A stretch of DNA of 64,000 bases, from positions 162,953 to 226,952 of the forward strand of contig NZ_SULM01000011.1 of NCBI RefSeq assembly GCF_005250615.1, in the 5' to 3' direction. The stretch's first letter is position 1; every line of letters begins with the position of its first letter. A model generated the notes under the pieces. It saw only the letters and a list, made by a program, of their open reading frames with translations. It was not told the DNA's origin and made no database searches. The stretch is from Pseudomonas rhizoryzae (GTDB taxonomy: Bacteria; Pseudomonadota; Gammaproteobacteria; Pseudomonadales; Pseudomonadaceae). This document shows positions 20,181 to 28,394 of the stretch, piece after piece. Position numbers and translations under genes: made by a program.

Positions 20181-20828
20181 ATGGAATTCAACCCGATCGA
20201 CCTGATCCTGCACCTCGACGTCTACCTCAGCGGCCTGGTCGCCCAATACGGCGCCTGGATCTACGCCATCCTCTTCGCCGTGATCTTCTGCGAGACGGGT
20301 CTGGTGGTCACGCCCTTCCTGCCAGGGGACTCCCTGCTGTTCATCGCCGGCGCCCTGTCCGCCCTCGGCAACATGGACCCCTATCTGCTGGCGGGCCTGC
20401 TGATGTTCGCCGCGGTGGCGGGCGACAGCACCAACTACCTGATCGGCCGCTTCGCCGGGGACAAGCTGTTCAGCAATCCCCACTCCAAGGTGTTCCGCCG
20501 CGACTACCTGCTGCGCACCCAGGCCTTCTACGAGCACCACGGCGGCAAGACCATCACCCTGGCGCGCTTCCTGCCCATCATTCGCACCTTCGCCCCCTTC
20601 GTCGCTGGCGTGGGGCGCATGCACTATCCCTACTTCCTCGGCTACAGCGTGCTCGGTTCGCTGCTGTGGGTCGGCGGCCTGGTGAGCCTGGGCTACTTCT
20701 TCGGCAACGTGCCCTTCATCAAGCAGAACCTCACCCTCATGGTGCTGGCCATCATTGGCATTTCCCTGCTGCCGATGATCCTCGGCTTGATCAAGAGCCG
20801 GCGCGCCGCGGTGCAGAGCGGGGCCTGA
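20181..20828 (+). CDS. DedA/SNARE-associated membrane protein
   Basis: A 215-residue DedA-family inner-membrane protein, proposed to flip undecaprenyl phosphate or other lipids. Hallmarks are [19 protein letters not shown] (the conserved Glu and the P-x-x-PGD motif), [13 protein letters not shown] and [17 protein letters not shown]. The start is the ATG at 20181, preceded by a TATAAT box. It is four bases from the mtfA-like gene, so the two form an operon, followed by ppa; the order dedA-mtfA-ppa is usual in Pseudomonas. Confidence 0.92.
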   Translation: MEFNPIDLILHLDVYLSGLVAQYGAWIYAILFAVIFCETGLVVTPFLPGDSLLFIAGALSALGNMDPYLLAGLLMFAAVAGDSTNYLIGRFAGDKLFSNPHSKVFRRDYLLRTQAFYEHHGGKTITLARFLPIIRTFAPFVAGVGRMHYPYFLGYSVLGSLLWVGGLVSLGYFFGNVPFIKQNLTLMVLAIIGISLLPMILGLIKSRRAAVQSGA

Positions 20829-20832
20829 GTCC

Positions 20833-21669
20833 TTGGGCTTCTGGCGCACCTGGCGCGAGCGGCGCCTGCTGCAGCGGGTGGCCATCGCCGACGAACTCTG
20901 GGCGCGCCTGCACCAGCGCCTGCCCATCCTCGATGGCCTGACCGCTGATGAGGACGTCTGGCTGCGCGAACACTGTGTGCTGTTCCTCGCCGAAAAGCGC
21001 CTGACGCTGCTCGAAGGCCTGGAACTGGACGACGGTGACCGCCTGCTACTGGCCGCCCAGGCCCTGCTGCCCCTGCTGCACCTACCGGAAGCCGCGCTCT
21101 ACCCGAACGTGCGCGAGATCGTCGTCTACCCGGACACCTTCGTCAGTCCCCAGCGCTATCGCGACGAGGGCGGCCTCGAACATGAGTGGGACGATGAACG
21201 CGACGGCGAGGCTTGGGATCGCGGCCAGGTGATCCTGGCCTGGCCCGGCGTCCAGGCCAGCGGCGGCTGGGAGGCCTACAACCTGGTCATCCACGAATTC
21301 GCCCACCTCATCGACCTGCTCGCCGGTGGCCTGTGCAACGGCCAGCCGCCGCTGCACGAGGGCATGCCCCAGGCCGCCTGGACCCAGGCCCTGCAAAGTG
21401 CCTACGACGACCTCAACCGCCAACTCGAAGCCGACCCGGAGGCGGAGACCGCGCTCGATCCCTACGCCGCGGAGAGCCCCGAGGAATTCTTCGCCGTCGC
21501 CTGCGAGTACTTCTTCAGCGCGCCCGACGTGCTCGACGAGCACTATCCGCAGGTCTACTGGCAGTTCCAGCAGCTGTTCCGCCAGGATCCACGTACCCGT
21601 CTCGCCGCCAGCCTGGCGAGCGTGCAACAGCCGGCAACCCCGGGGTCCGAGGCTCGAACCCCGCTCTGA
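20833..21669 (+). CDS. mtfA: M90-family zinc peptidase MtfA
   Basis: A 278-residue cytosolic metallopeptidase related to MtfA, which in enterobacteria binds the glucose repressor Mlc. The zinc site is HEFAH at residues 154-158, with the third ligand likely in SPEEFFAVACEYFF. The start is a TTG at 20833, four bases after the dedA stop, suggesting coupled translation. The partner in Pseudomonas is unknown, since Mlc is not established there. Confidence 0.87.
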   Translation: MGFWRTWRERRLLQRVAIADELWARLHQRLPILDGLTADEDVWLREHCVLFLAEKRLTLLEGLELDDGDRLLLAAQALLPLLHLPEAALYPNVREIVVYPDTFVSPQRYRDEGGLEHEWDDERDGEAWDRGQVILAWPGVQASGGWEAYNLVIHEFAHLIDLLAGGLCNGQPPLHEGMPQAAWTQALQSAYDDLNRQLEADPEAETALDPYAAESPEEFFAVACEYFFSAPDVLDEHYPQVYWQFQQLFRQDPRTRLAASLASVQQPATPGSEARTPL

Positions 21670-21720
21670 AAGCGCCTATACTCCCGGCCACTTTTCCCAA
21701 CCGACTAGAGGGACCCATTC

Positions 21721-22248
21721 ATGAGCTACAGCAAGATTCCCGCCGGCAAAGACCTGCCGAACGACATCTACGTCGCCATCGAGATTCCGGCCAACCACGC
21801 GCCGATCAAGTACGAGATCGACAAGGACAGCGACGCCCTCTTCGTCGACCGCTTCATGGCCACCCCCATGTTCTACCCGGCCAACTACGGCTACATCCCC
21901 AACACCCTGGCCGATGATGGCGATCCCCTGGACGTGCTGGTGGTGACCCCCTACCCGGTCGCCCCCGGTGCCGTGATCCGCGCCCGTCCGGTCGGCGTGC
22001 TGCACATGACCGACGAAGCCGGTGGTGACGCCAAGCTGATCGCCGTCCCCCATGACAAGCTGACCGTGCTCTACAAGGACGTGCAGGAATACACCGATCT
22101 GCCGGCCCTGCTGCTGGAGCAGATCAAGCACTTCTTCGAGAACTACAAGGATCTGGAGAAGGGCAAATGGGTCAAGGTCGAAGGCTGGGGCAATGCCGAC
22201 GCCGCCCGCGCCGAGATCACCAAGGCCGTGGCCGCCTACAAAGGCTGA
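21721..22248 (+). CDS. ppa: Inorganic pyrophosphatase
   Basis: A family I soluble pyrophosphatase of 175 residues, the usual length. It hydrolyses pyrophosphate to drive biosynthesis. The core [10 protein letters not shown] holds the metal-binding aspartates, with KYEIDK and [11 protein letters not shown] before it. A TATACT box at 21677-21682 suggests its own promoter after mtfA. A strong terminator follows the stop. This is the last core gene before the integrase. Confidence 0.96.
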   Translation: MSYSKIPAGKDLPNDIYVAIEIPANHAPIKYEIDKDSDALFVDRFMATPMFYPANYGYIPNTLADDGDPLDVLVVTPYPVAPGAVIRARPVGVLHMTDEAGGDAKLIAVPHDKLTVLYKDVQEYTDLPALLLEQIKHFFENYKDLEKGKWVKVEGWGNADAARAEITKAVAAYKG

Positions 22249-22263
22249 TCCGCGTCCCGCTCG

Positions 22264-22287
22264 AAAAGCCCGGTTCGCCGGGCTTTT
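22264..22287 (+). terminator. Rho-independent terminator of ppa
   Basis: Hairpin AAAAGCCCGG-TTCG-CCGGGCTTTT with a T-run, 15 bp after the ppa stop codon. Confidence 0.85.
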
Positions 22288-22491
22288 CCGTTTCTGGATG
22301 TCACCTCGGCCATCCCGGGCTTCCTATCCGGCGGCAAAGCGACTACCCTGCACACCTCGTCGCCATCCGCGACCCCGCGGCGATCCGCCATCTGCCGATC
22401 GCCGCCCGAGGCCAAGGCCTCTTTCTCACCTGCCCGGCAAGGGCAACCCGGGCGGGCCGGGCTCACCAAAAATCAGCTCAACCCGCCCCCG

Positions 22492-22517
22492 AAAGCCGGC
22501 CACAAGCCGGCTTTTTT
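22492..22517 (+). terminator. Second terminator-like hairpin in the ppa-integrase gap
   Basis: Stem AAAGCCGGC / GCCGGCTTT followed by TTT. The 22288-22673 gap holds this hairpin but no protein-coding gene that I can support. The hairpin implies an unseen transcript or small RNA ending here. I searched by eye for a tRNA or tmRNA 3' end that could be the integrase target and found none. Confidence 0.6.
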
Positions 22518-22673
22518 GTTATCCGAAGAAATCCATCGACATCCAAGCAGGCTAGCAACCACGCGGCTTACAGCTTAGCATTCGTCCAAGGACATCCACC
22601 GAGAACCTACAAAATCCACGCCCAAGGTGTGGGTCAGAATGTGGGTCCAGGGGTGTGGGTTAGAGGAGGAACA

Positions 22674-23879
22674 ATGGGTAAGCTGACCAGTAAGACCGTG
22701 GAGTCGATCGTCAAAGCTGCAACGCCAGGCAAGACCAACGATGGCGACGGCCTCTACTTCCAGGTCTCAAAGAGCGGCGGCACAAGCTGGATCTTCCGCT
22801 ATAAACTCGACGGCCGAAGCCGCGAAATGGGGCTAGGCCCCTTCCCTGCCGTTACCCTCAGCCAAGCCCGCCAGCTGGCCGCCGACCAGCGCAAGCTCCT
22901 TGCCTTAGGAAGCGACCCACTCGCAGCTCGCGATGCTGCAAAGCAAGCCAAGCGCGAGGCAGAGCGCCAAGCCGCAGCACGTCGCATTACGTTCGAGGAT
23001 CTGGCTCGCGACTACCAGCAGGCACATGGGGGCAGCTGGTCTGAAAAATGGCGGAAAGGCTGGCTACGTAAGCTGGAGCTCTACGCCTTCCCAAGCATGG
23101 GTAAATTGCCTGCGGACGCCATAGGTACTGACCAAGTGCTGGCTGTCTTGCGCCCCATCTGGGCGACCAAGACTCGCACCGCCGATGAAGTCCGCGGCCA
23201 GATCGAACAGATACTGGATGCAGCCAAAGCCCGGCGCCTACGCGAGGGGGAAAATCCTGCCCGCTGGCGCGGTCATCTAGACAACCTGCTCAGCAAAGCA
23301 GAGAAAAAGAAAGCCAGGCAGCGCCAGCACTTCCCAGCACTGCAATGGCAAGACACCCCAAAGCTGATAGCTGCCCTGGCCAAAATCGAGACGCGTGACG
23401 CCGTCGCCGCCAGGCTGCTGATCCTAACTGGCGCGCGACACCACATGATCCAACATGCTCAATGGTCTGAATTCGACCTCAAAGCAGAAGCCTGGGCTCT
23501 ACCTGCTGAGCGAATGAAGATGCGGAAACGCTTCGTCATCCCTCTGCCACGTCAGGCAATCGAAATGCTGGAGATACTGAATAATAATCATTCGACATAT
23601 CTATTTCCCGGACGGGGAAAGAGCGGCGTCATGCACAGCAATGCAATACGCAATCTGCTGCACAAGCTGGGGTATGAAGACATCACAAGACACGGCTTCC
23701 GGTCCACCTTTCGGGACTGGGCAAACGAGTGCACAAGCTACCCAAGAGAGGTTTGCGAGCTTGCGCTTGCCCACGATGAGCGCGATCAGACGGAGGCAGC
23801 CTATTCACGGTCCGATCTTCTCGAAAAACGCAGAGCGCTGATGACGGACTGGGCAAATTTTTGCACAAATTTGCAATGA
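22674..23879 (+). CDS. P4-type tyrosine integrase (DUF4102)
   Basis: A 401-residue site-specific recombinase. The N-terminal DUF4102 arm-binding domain has GLYFQVSKSGGTSWIFRY. The catalytic residues are visible: R255 (LTGARHH), H340-x-x-R343 (HGFRSTFRDW), H367 (ALAHDERDQ) and nucleophile Y377 (AAYSRSD). The start is the ATG at 22674, right after AGGAGGAACA, an excellent ribosome-binding site. It marks the left border of the island. The usual target tRNA is not seen on its left. Confidence 0.9.
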   Translation: MGKLTSKTVESIVKAATPGKTNDGDGLYFQVSKSGGTSWIFRYKLDGRSREMGLGPFPAVTLSQARQLAADQRKLLALGSDPLAARDAAKQAKREAERQAAARRITFEDLARDYQQAHGGSWSEKWRKGWLRKLELYAFPSMGKLPADAIGTDQVLAVLRPIWATKTRTADEVRGQIEQILDAAKARRLREGENPARWRGHLDNLLSKAEKKKARQRQHFPALQWQDTPKLIAALAKIETRDAVAARLLILTGARHHMIQHAQWSEFDLKAEAWALPAERMKMRKRFVIPLPRQAIEMLEILNNNHSTYLFPGRGKSGVMHSNAIRNLLHKLGYEDITRHGFRSTFRDWANECTSYPREVCELALAHDERDQTEAAYSRSDLLEKRRALMTDWANFCTNLQ

Positions 23880-23934
23880 CGCAGCAAACACGACACTAGC
23901 AATACGACAAATCTAGCTGTGCCGTCAGGAGACG

Positions 23935-24449
23935 GCGCTAGGCCGCAAGGTTCTGGCCTATACCGTCTACAGCGGCCCCCGGGAAACGACCAGCCGGCTC
24001 AAGCAATCGCTTGAGCCGGCTGGTCTGAAGGTAGCGGTACTGCGTGCCTCGGTGGACACAGCCCGCGCGAGGATTGGATTCTCGACCAAGTAGATCGTGG
24101 CGTCGGCGTGCTGATCACTAACCGGGAGCTGGCGAAGTCTGGGCTGGATCTGCTGGACTTCCCGACCATCGTCTTCCTGCAGCAGGCAACGCGACGGTCG
24201 TGTCGGATCGGTCAGAAGCAGGCGGTACGAGTGCTGTTCTTCCGCTATGCCGGCAGCTCGCAGATCACCTGCCTGCAGCTGATGGCCAAGAAGATCGCAG
24301 TGGCTCAAAGCACGTCGGGAGACGTTCCAGAGTCAGGGCTCGTTGCGTTGAGCCAGGATGGTGATTCGGTCGAGATGGCATTGGCTAGGCAATTGGTCAA
24401 CGGAGGAAATTTAGCTCCTCTTAGGAGATGCCCTCCTTCGCTGGTCTGA
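23935..24449 (+). pseudogene. Remnant of an ICE-type helicase C-terminal region
   Basis: Two consecutive frames give one helicase-like tail. The first reads GRKVLAYTVYSGPRETTSRL up to about 24065. The second, shifted, continues EDWILDQVDRGVGVLITNRE and then FPTIVFLQQATRRSCRIGQK, which is the conserved SF2 motif VI-like region (QATRRSxRIGQ). The N-terminal ATPase part is missing. This matches the tail of helicases carried by PAGI-2/ICEclc-like elements. It is broken by a frameshift near 24065 and a 5' truncation. Confidence 0.7.
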
Positions 24450-24654
24450 CTGATCACCTACAAGCGCTCCATCATACGGATCAGACCGACCTTCAAATAT
24501 TTGTATTTTCTTACGCATAATTTTGTGTATCATGAGTTTGCGCGTGCCATACCTATGACCAAGCTAAATACTTTGATCGCACCGACACGACAACCGAATT
24601 GACTTAGACGATCACACTTACCTAACGCTAATTGATGAATTGAGGCCACAGCGC

Positions 24655-24936
24655 ATGAGTGCACTCCTAGACCGGGCTGAACAGGCGGTGTCCGCTACAG
24701 CAATGGTTCGAGGCTTTAGCGCGAAATTGAAGGAGGTTACCAGTGGTGAGGTCACTCACCTGGTGATTTTCAAGGACAACGAGCCGGCTGCAGTGTTGGT
24801 AGGAGTAGAGACCTATCAAGCTCTGCAAGACGAACTCGAAGACCTACGTGCTGAACGCCTCGCCATTGAGCGCCTTTCCACCTTGGACAAACAGAAGACA
24901 GTGAGCCTTGAGGACATGGAGGCTCGCTTCGAATAG
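24655..24936 (+). CDS. Phd/YefM-family antitoxin
   Basis: A 93-residue antitoxin. The segment VTHLVIFKDNEPAAVLVGVETYQALQ, read with short gaps, is the Phd/YefM DNA-binding fold, and the C-terminus is charged and helical. The ATG at 24655 is chosen over the TTG at 24640. It lies 10 bp before the RelE-like toxin gene, forming a two-gene module. Several upstream sequences are AT-rich (24495-24540), with TATCAT as a possible -10 box. Confidence 0.85.
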   Translation: MSALLDRAEQAVSATAMVRGFSAKLKEVTSGEVTHLVIFKDNEPAAVLVGVETYQALQDELEDLRAERLAIERLSTLDKQKTVSLEDMEARFE

Positions 24937-24946
24937 GCGAAGGCTG

Positions 24947-25231
24947 ATGAAATGGAGCGTTCGGTTTCACCCTGATGTCGAGCAAGATCTCGTCCAGCTA
25001 GGCAAAGCTGAGGCGAGAAGGGTACTGAAAGTCATCCGGGAGCGGATCGCTGAAGGTGAACCTGAAAAAATTGGCAAGCCGCTCCGTGGTGCCCTCGCAG
25101 GGTATCGAAGGATCAGAACCGGCGATGTACGCATCGTTTACAGGATTGAAGGCACAGAAATCATACTGGTTCTATGCGTAGGGGCCAGACGTGACGACGA
25201 GGTTTACGAGGCTGCCAATAGAAGAGTCTGA
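24947..25231 (+). CDS. RelE/ParE-superfamily toxin
   Basis: A 94-residue RelE-like protein that should cut mRNA on the ribosome or poison gyrase. The core LRGALAGYRRIRTGDVRIVY and ILVLCVGARRDDEVYE fits the RelE fold with basic residues. I use the ATG at 24947, 10 bp after the antitoxin stop. It is followed by a strong terminator. It is probably an addiction module for the island. Confidence 0.87.
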   Translation: MKWSVRFHPDVEQDLVQLGKAEARRVLKVIRERIAEGEPEKIGKPLRGALAGYRRIRTGDVRIVYRIEGTEIILVLCVGARRDDEVYEAANRRV

Positions 25232-25234
25232 AGA

Positions 25235-25262
25235 GATTCCCCGCTTCGGCGGGGTTTCTTTT
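25235..25262 (+). terminator. Terminator of the toxin-antitoxin operon
   Basis: Hairpin CCCCGC-TTCG-GCGGGG followed by TTTCTTTTG, directly after the RelE stop. In the remaining gap to 25555 I see no gene or clear signal. Confidence 0.8.
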
Positions 25263-25555
25263 GTCTATAGCTCACCGACCACACACCGCTCGTCGCACTA
25301 GATGGCTGCTAGCTGCAAAAATTTCCGAAAGAGACGGCCAACGTTCGGGAGCAACGTCTTGAGAACGACAGCTCTCGACCCATTGCAGACCTTCGCGTGG
25401 GGCGGCAATCGGCCAAAAGTAGCCAGTCGCAGGGTCTAGTAAAACCGGCGCGATTCAAACCTCGGAAACTCGCCGGGCACGCGGTAACCGCTTGAACAGA
25501 AGGTGGCAATCTGCTATTGCACATCAGGCCGATTGTCCATGTTAGGAACGGACAC

Positions 25556-26113
25556 ATGCGACCAATATCGATCAATGCCCACCAGCTAGCGGCTGCGCTG
25601 CCCAAGATACAACCTGGCCTGCAGAAATATAGTGCCATCCAAGCGCTGGTAAAGGCGGACACCACAGGGTTCAAAGACCCAATATTAAGGCGATCGTACA
25701 ATGGCTTTTACCGTGTACGACGCGGCCAGCTATGGCAGTCAGCCTACTTCCACCTCATGCACCAGACTCAAGAACATGGGTATGGCTTCTCGGAAGTTTT
25801 CACAGCATTGCATCGCACCACAGGCAGGTATGAAGCTTCATTCGCCAGTAAGCTGGTAGCAACACTGGATACTTCTCAGCCCGTCATTGATTCAGTGGTA
25901 CTGAAAAACCTTGGCTGCAAACTCCCAACCGCGACATCGACACAGCGCTTGCAGAACATTGTGGCTCTCTATAGTGATCTGCAGCAGAACGTTCAAAGCT
26001 TCCTATCATCGGCTGAAGGTCGCGCTTTGGTTGGCCAGTTCAAAGTCTCGTTCCCTCACCATACAATTTCTGACGAAAAGGCGGTCGACCTTGTGCTTTG
26101 GCAGATGCGCTAG
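25556..26113 (+). CDS. Conserved protein of unknown function (185 aa)
   Basis: The frame begins at the ATG at 25556, preceded by AGGAACGG. Visible segments are SYNGFYRVRRGQLWQSAYFH, YEASFASKLVATLDTSQPVI and a C-terminal KAVDLVLWQMR. I recognise the pattern (an aromatic-rich core, then ASFxSKLVATxxxxxPxxDSxVLxNLG) as a widely scattered bacterial family without assigned function, possibly helix-rich and DNA-glycosylase-like. It stands alone, upstream of the UPF0489-like gene. Function unknown. Confidence 0.6.
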   Translation: MRPISINAHQLAAALPKIQPGLQKYSAIQALVKADTTGFKDPILRRSYNGFYRVRRGQLWQSAYFHLMHQTQEHGYGFSEVFTALHRTTGRYEASFASKLVATLDTSQPVIDSVVLKNLGCKLPTATSTQRLQNIVALYSDLQQNVQSFLSSAEGRALVGQFKVSFPHHTISDEKAVDLVLWQMR

Positions 26114-26382
26114 CCATGGTCAGCAATGGGTCGGATAGCGACGGCCAGAAGCGGAAGTCGACGAGCGACCGCTACCGACCCGAAGCTGCCGTTGCCGTGG
26201 GCAGCTAGGGGCTAGGAGCAGCCGGTCGCTAGTCAGGCCTCTACCCAAAAACTCGTGTTACAAGCAGAGTTGATGTGTGGTTGCCCAGTGTTTTGTTGTG
26301 AGCTAAGTTGCCTGCGACATTTGAAAGATGGCCCTCATGGAATCGGAGATTCTGGTAGGGTGTGATTATCTGGAGGCAATCT

Positions 26383-27123
26383 TTGGCGTGTACCTGGCAT
26401 ATCGTTTTGTCATCCCGCGGAGTGTCGGGTCACGGCACACAGAACTTTCTCTGGCAAAACGGCCCTGTCTACATCATGGACAATCACCGGGCCGCCTGGT
26501 GGTGCTGGCTACGACACATAGTGCCCGGCGAACCGATTGACCTTTTTCATATCGATCGACACACCGATACGCTGACTAGCAATTTGCTGCTCTGGAAGCA
26601 AAGCTTACCTACACAAATGCATGGTGTTTCTCTACAGGACTATCTGGGTTACCGAACCGAAGTGAACGGCTTTGATACGGTGACGATTCGATGGGATAAC
26701 TACCTCAGCCTCTTCCTCGAATATGAGCAAGCGAACCTCGGAAGTGTTTTCTTCGCGACGCATGGGGACGGTGATGCCCCTAATCTCATCTCAGGCTCGT
26801 GGCGGGACATCGTTCCCTGGGAGTTGCCTGCCAATTTCGACTTCTACTTGAGTCAGGGAAATAACTGGATCGTTAATGTTGACTTGGATTATTTCTTTTG
26901 CGAAATGGACGATGGGAGCTGCCAGCGCTTTCTGGCTGAGAATTATGTGCGAGACCTATGTTTGGCGATCAAGAGGAACCTGGACAATGGTCGGATCAAG
27001 GTTCTGACGATTTGCCTAACACCTGATGATGATGGCTTTAGCGGTGGATGGGCCTCTGCGGAGACGCTGTGTGCCGAAGTCTGCCAGTACTTAGGGATCT
27101 ACGACTTCCGGTTACCTTCTTGA
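26383..27123 (+). CDS. Peptide-arginase-like protein (UPF0489 type)
   Basis: A protein with the ureohydrolase-like metal motif FHIDRHTD near the N-terminus, an internal FATHGDGD and IVNVDLDYFF, where the DLDYF signature supplies metal ligands. This fits the UPF0489/peptide arginase group, in which arginine side chains in peptides become ornithine. The start is uncertain. A TTG at 26383 has GGAGG six bases before it; a GTG at 26362 and an ATG at 26476 are alternatives. A different frame upstream (from 26328) also looks coding, so a frameshift is possible. Confidence 0.6.
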   Translation: MACTWHIVLSSRGVSGHGTQNFLWQNGPVYIMDNHRAAWWCWLRHIVPGEPIDLFHIDRHTDTLTSNLLLWKQSLPTQMHGVSLQDYLGYRTEVNGFDTVTIRWDNYLSLFLEYEQANLGSVFFATHGDGDAPNLISGSWRDIVPWELPANFDFYLSQGNNWIVNVDLDYFFCEMDDGSCQRFLAENYVRDLCLAIKRNLDNGRIKVLTICLTPDDDGFSGGWASAETLCAEVCQYLGIYDFRLPS

Positions 27124-27137
27124 AAGACTCACGAGTC

Positions 27138-28238
27138 ATGACCAATCAATCACAGTCGCAAGCGCAAGGCGTCTGGATATTCGAAGAGCAGGATGCCGAA
27201 GGCTTTTCCACAGGGCGAACTGCTGCCTTTGAAGGGGTAGCGCTGCAGCCACTGAAGTACGCCGACCTTGTCAACATGAAGCTTGACCGTCCAGTCACCA
27301 TCCCGCTGAGCTGGTCCGGGGCTCGCGTCGTCAAAAGTGACATACCAGATCTATCTGTTGCGGAGCTGGCTAACATCAACACCACGCTGGAAAGCACCTT
27401 TACGAATAGAGCGATTGGCCTTGTCCGCGGTGGTTGGCTGCCATCCGGACTGGCCCTACGGGACAACATGGTGGTGATGCCTGATCGTTGCACAATCAGT
27501 GATCTGGCGGAGCGTTATAGAGACGGGCAAAAGATCCGTCATGGAAATGATTTCCTTGATATTTTTCAAGACAAGCCTATACAAATCAATCCTGGGTTAT
27601 ATGCCATGGAGGGCAACAAGCGACAATTGCCAACCGCTGAGCAAGTGGCGGATCAGTGGGCCGAGGCCTGCAGAAAAGTCCGGGCGGCGCTGCCTGACGC
27701 CCAGCTCACTCCGGACTCGGCAGTACAAGGTATTGCAGGACTCTTGGACGAGATGCGCGAGAACATGGTGCGCAAAGTCCAGTTTCTGTGCCGGGTAGCT
27801 CCCATGCTGCAGTCACCAGTCAGTAGACGTCGCCGTCCGCTAGTTTGGCGTCAGGTACTTGAAGTAGCCCAGTGCTGTGGCTTGCCCCGACACACGCTGG
27901 TCGTGCTTGCTGCGATGAGCATTATCTGCGTCAACAATGGCGCCGGCCCTGCGAAACGCCTGATCAAACCCTCGGCGAAGTATTCCGCCGAGGATGCCCA
28001 CAATGCCTTAGCGGATCTACGAGCACTCGAGTTGCTCTGCCATTTCTACGCACTCCTTCCCCAAGAGAACATCATGCTCTGTACGGGGGACAAGAATCTG
28101 GCGCTTTTCTGGGCAGGTATGCGTGCTTCTGACTTTGCGTACGAAAGCAATGGGGCCATGAGCTACAAGCTTTCGCCACTCGATGCCCTGTTGCCCCATG
28201 TCACTCCCGACCTATGGGAGGCCTATACGCAGGGGTAA
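27138..28238 (+). CDS. PIN-like domain protein of unknown role
   Basis: A 366-residue protein starting at the ATG at 27138, 14 bp after the UPF0489-like gene, so co-transcribed. The N-terminal part contains VVMPDRCTISDLAERYRDG, reminiscent of the first acidic site of PIN-like nucleases. The C-terminal part has MLCTGDKNLALFWAG, resembling the distal acidic motif (T-x-D-x-x-L-A). The middle is helical. I call it PIN-like on these two motifs; nuclease activity is inferred only. It could be the effector of a small defence or stress module with the gene before it. Confidence 0.5.
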   Translation: MTNQSQSQAQGVWIFEEQDAEGFSTGRTAAFEGVALQPLKYADLVNMKLDRPVTIPLSWSGARVVKSDIPDLSVAELANINTTLESTFTNRAIGLVRGGWLPSGLALRDNMVVMPDRCTISDLAERYRDGQKIRHGNDFLDIFQDKPIQINPGLYAMEGNKRQLPTAEQVADQWAEACRKVRAALPDAQLTPDSAVQGIAGLLDEMRENMVRKVQFLCRVAPMLQSPVSRRRRPLVWRQVLEVAQCCGLPRHTLVVLAAMSIICVNNGAGPAKRLIKPSAKYSAEDAHNALADLRALELLCHFYALLPQENIMLCTGDKNLALFWAGMRASDFAYESNGAMSYKLSPLDALLPHVTPDLWEAYTQG

Positions 28239-28394
28239 CTCGCCACAGGCATTGTCGGTAGCCTGTGGATCTGGAGCACTGATAGTCGGAAGCCGTAGAG
28301 CGCAACAGGCTGAGGTCGGGCCATTAAAGCCAGGACTATTCAGTGAGCTATCGGGCAGGCCTTCATCTAGACATCGCCACCCCAAAATCTGGCC

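Noticed and set aside
22288..22673. Possible tRNA, tmRNA or SRP RNA before the integrase
   Set aside because: I looked for a T-loop/CCA end and for the SRP and tmRNA consensus and found none; only a terminator hairpin is supported.
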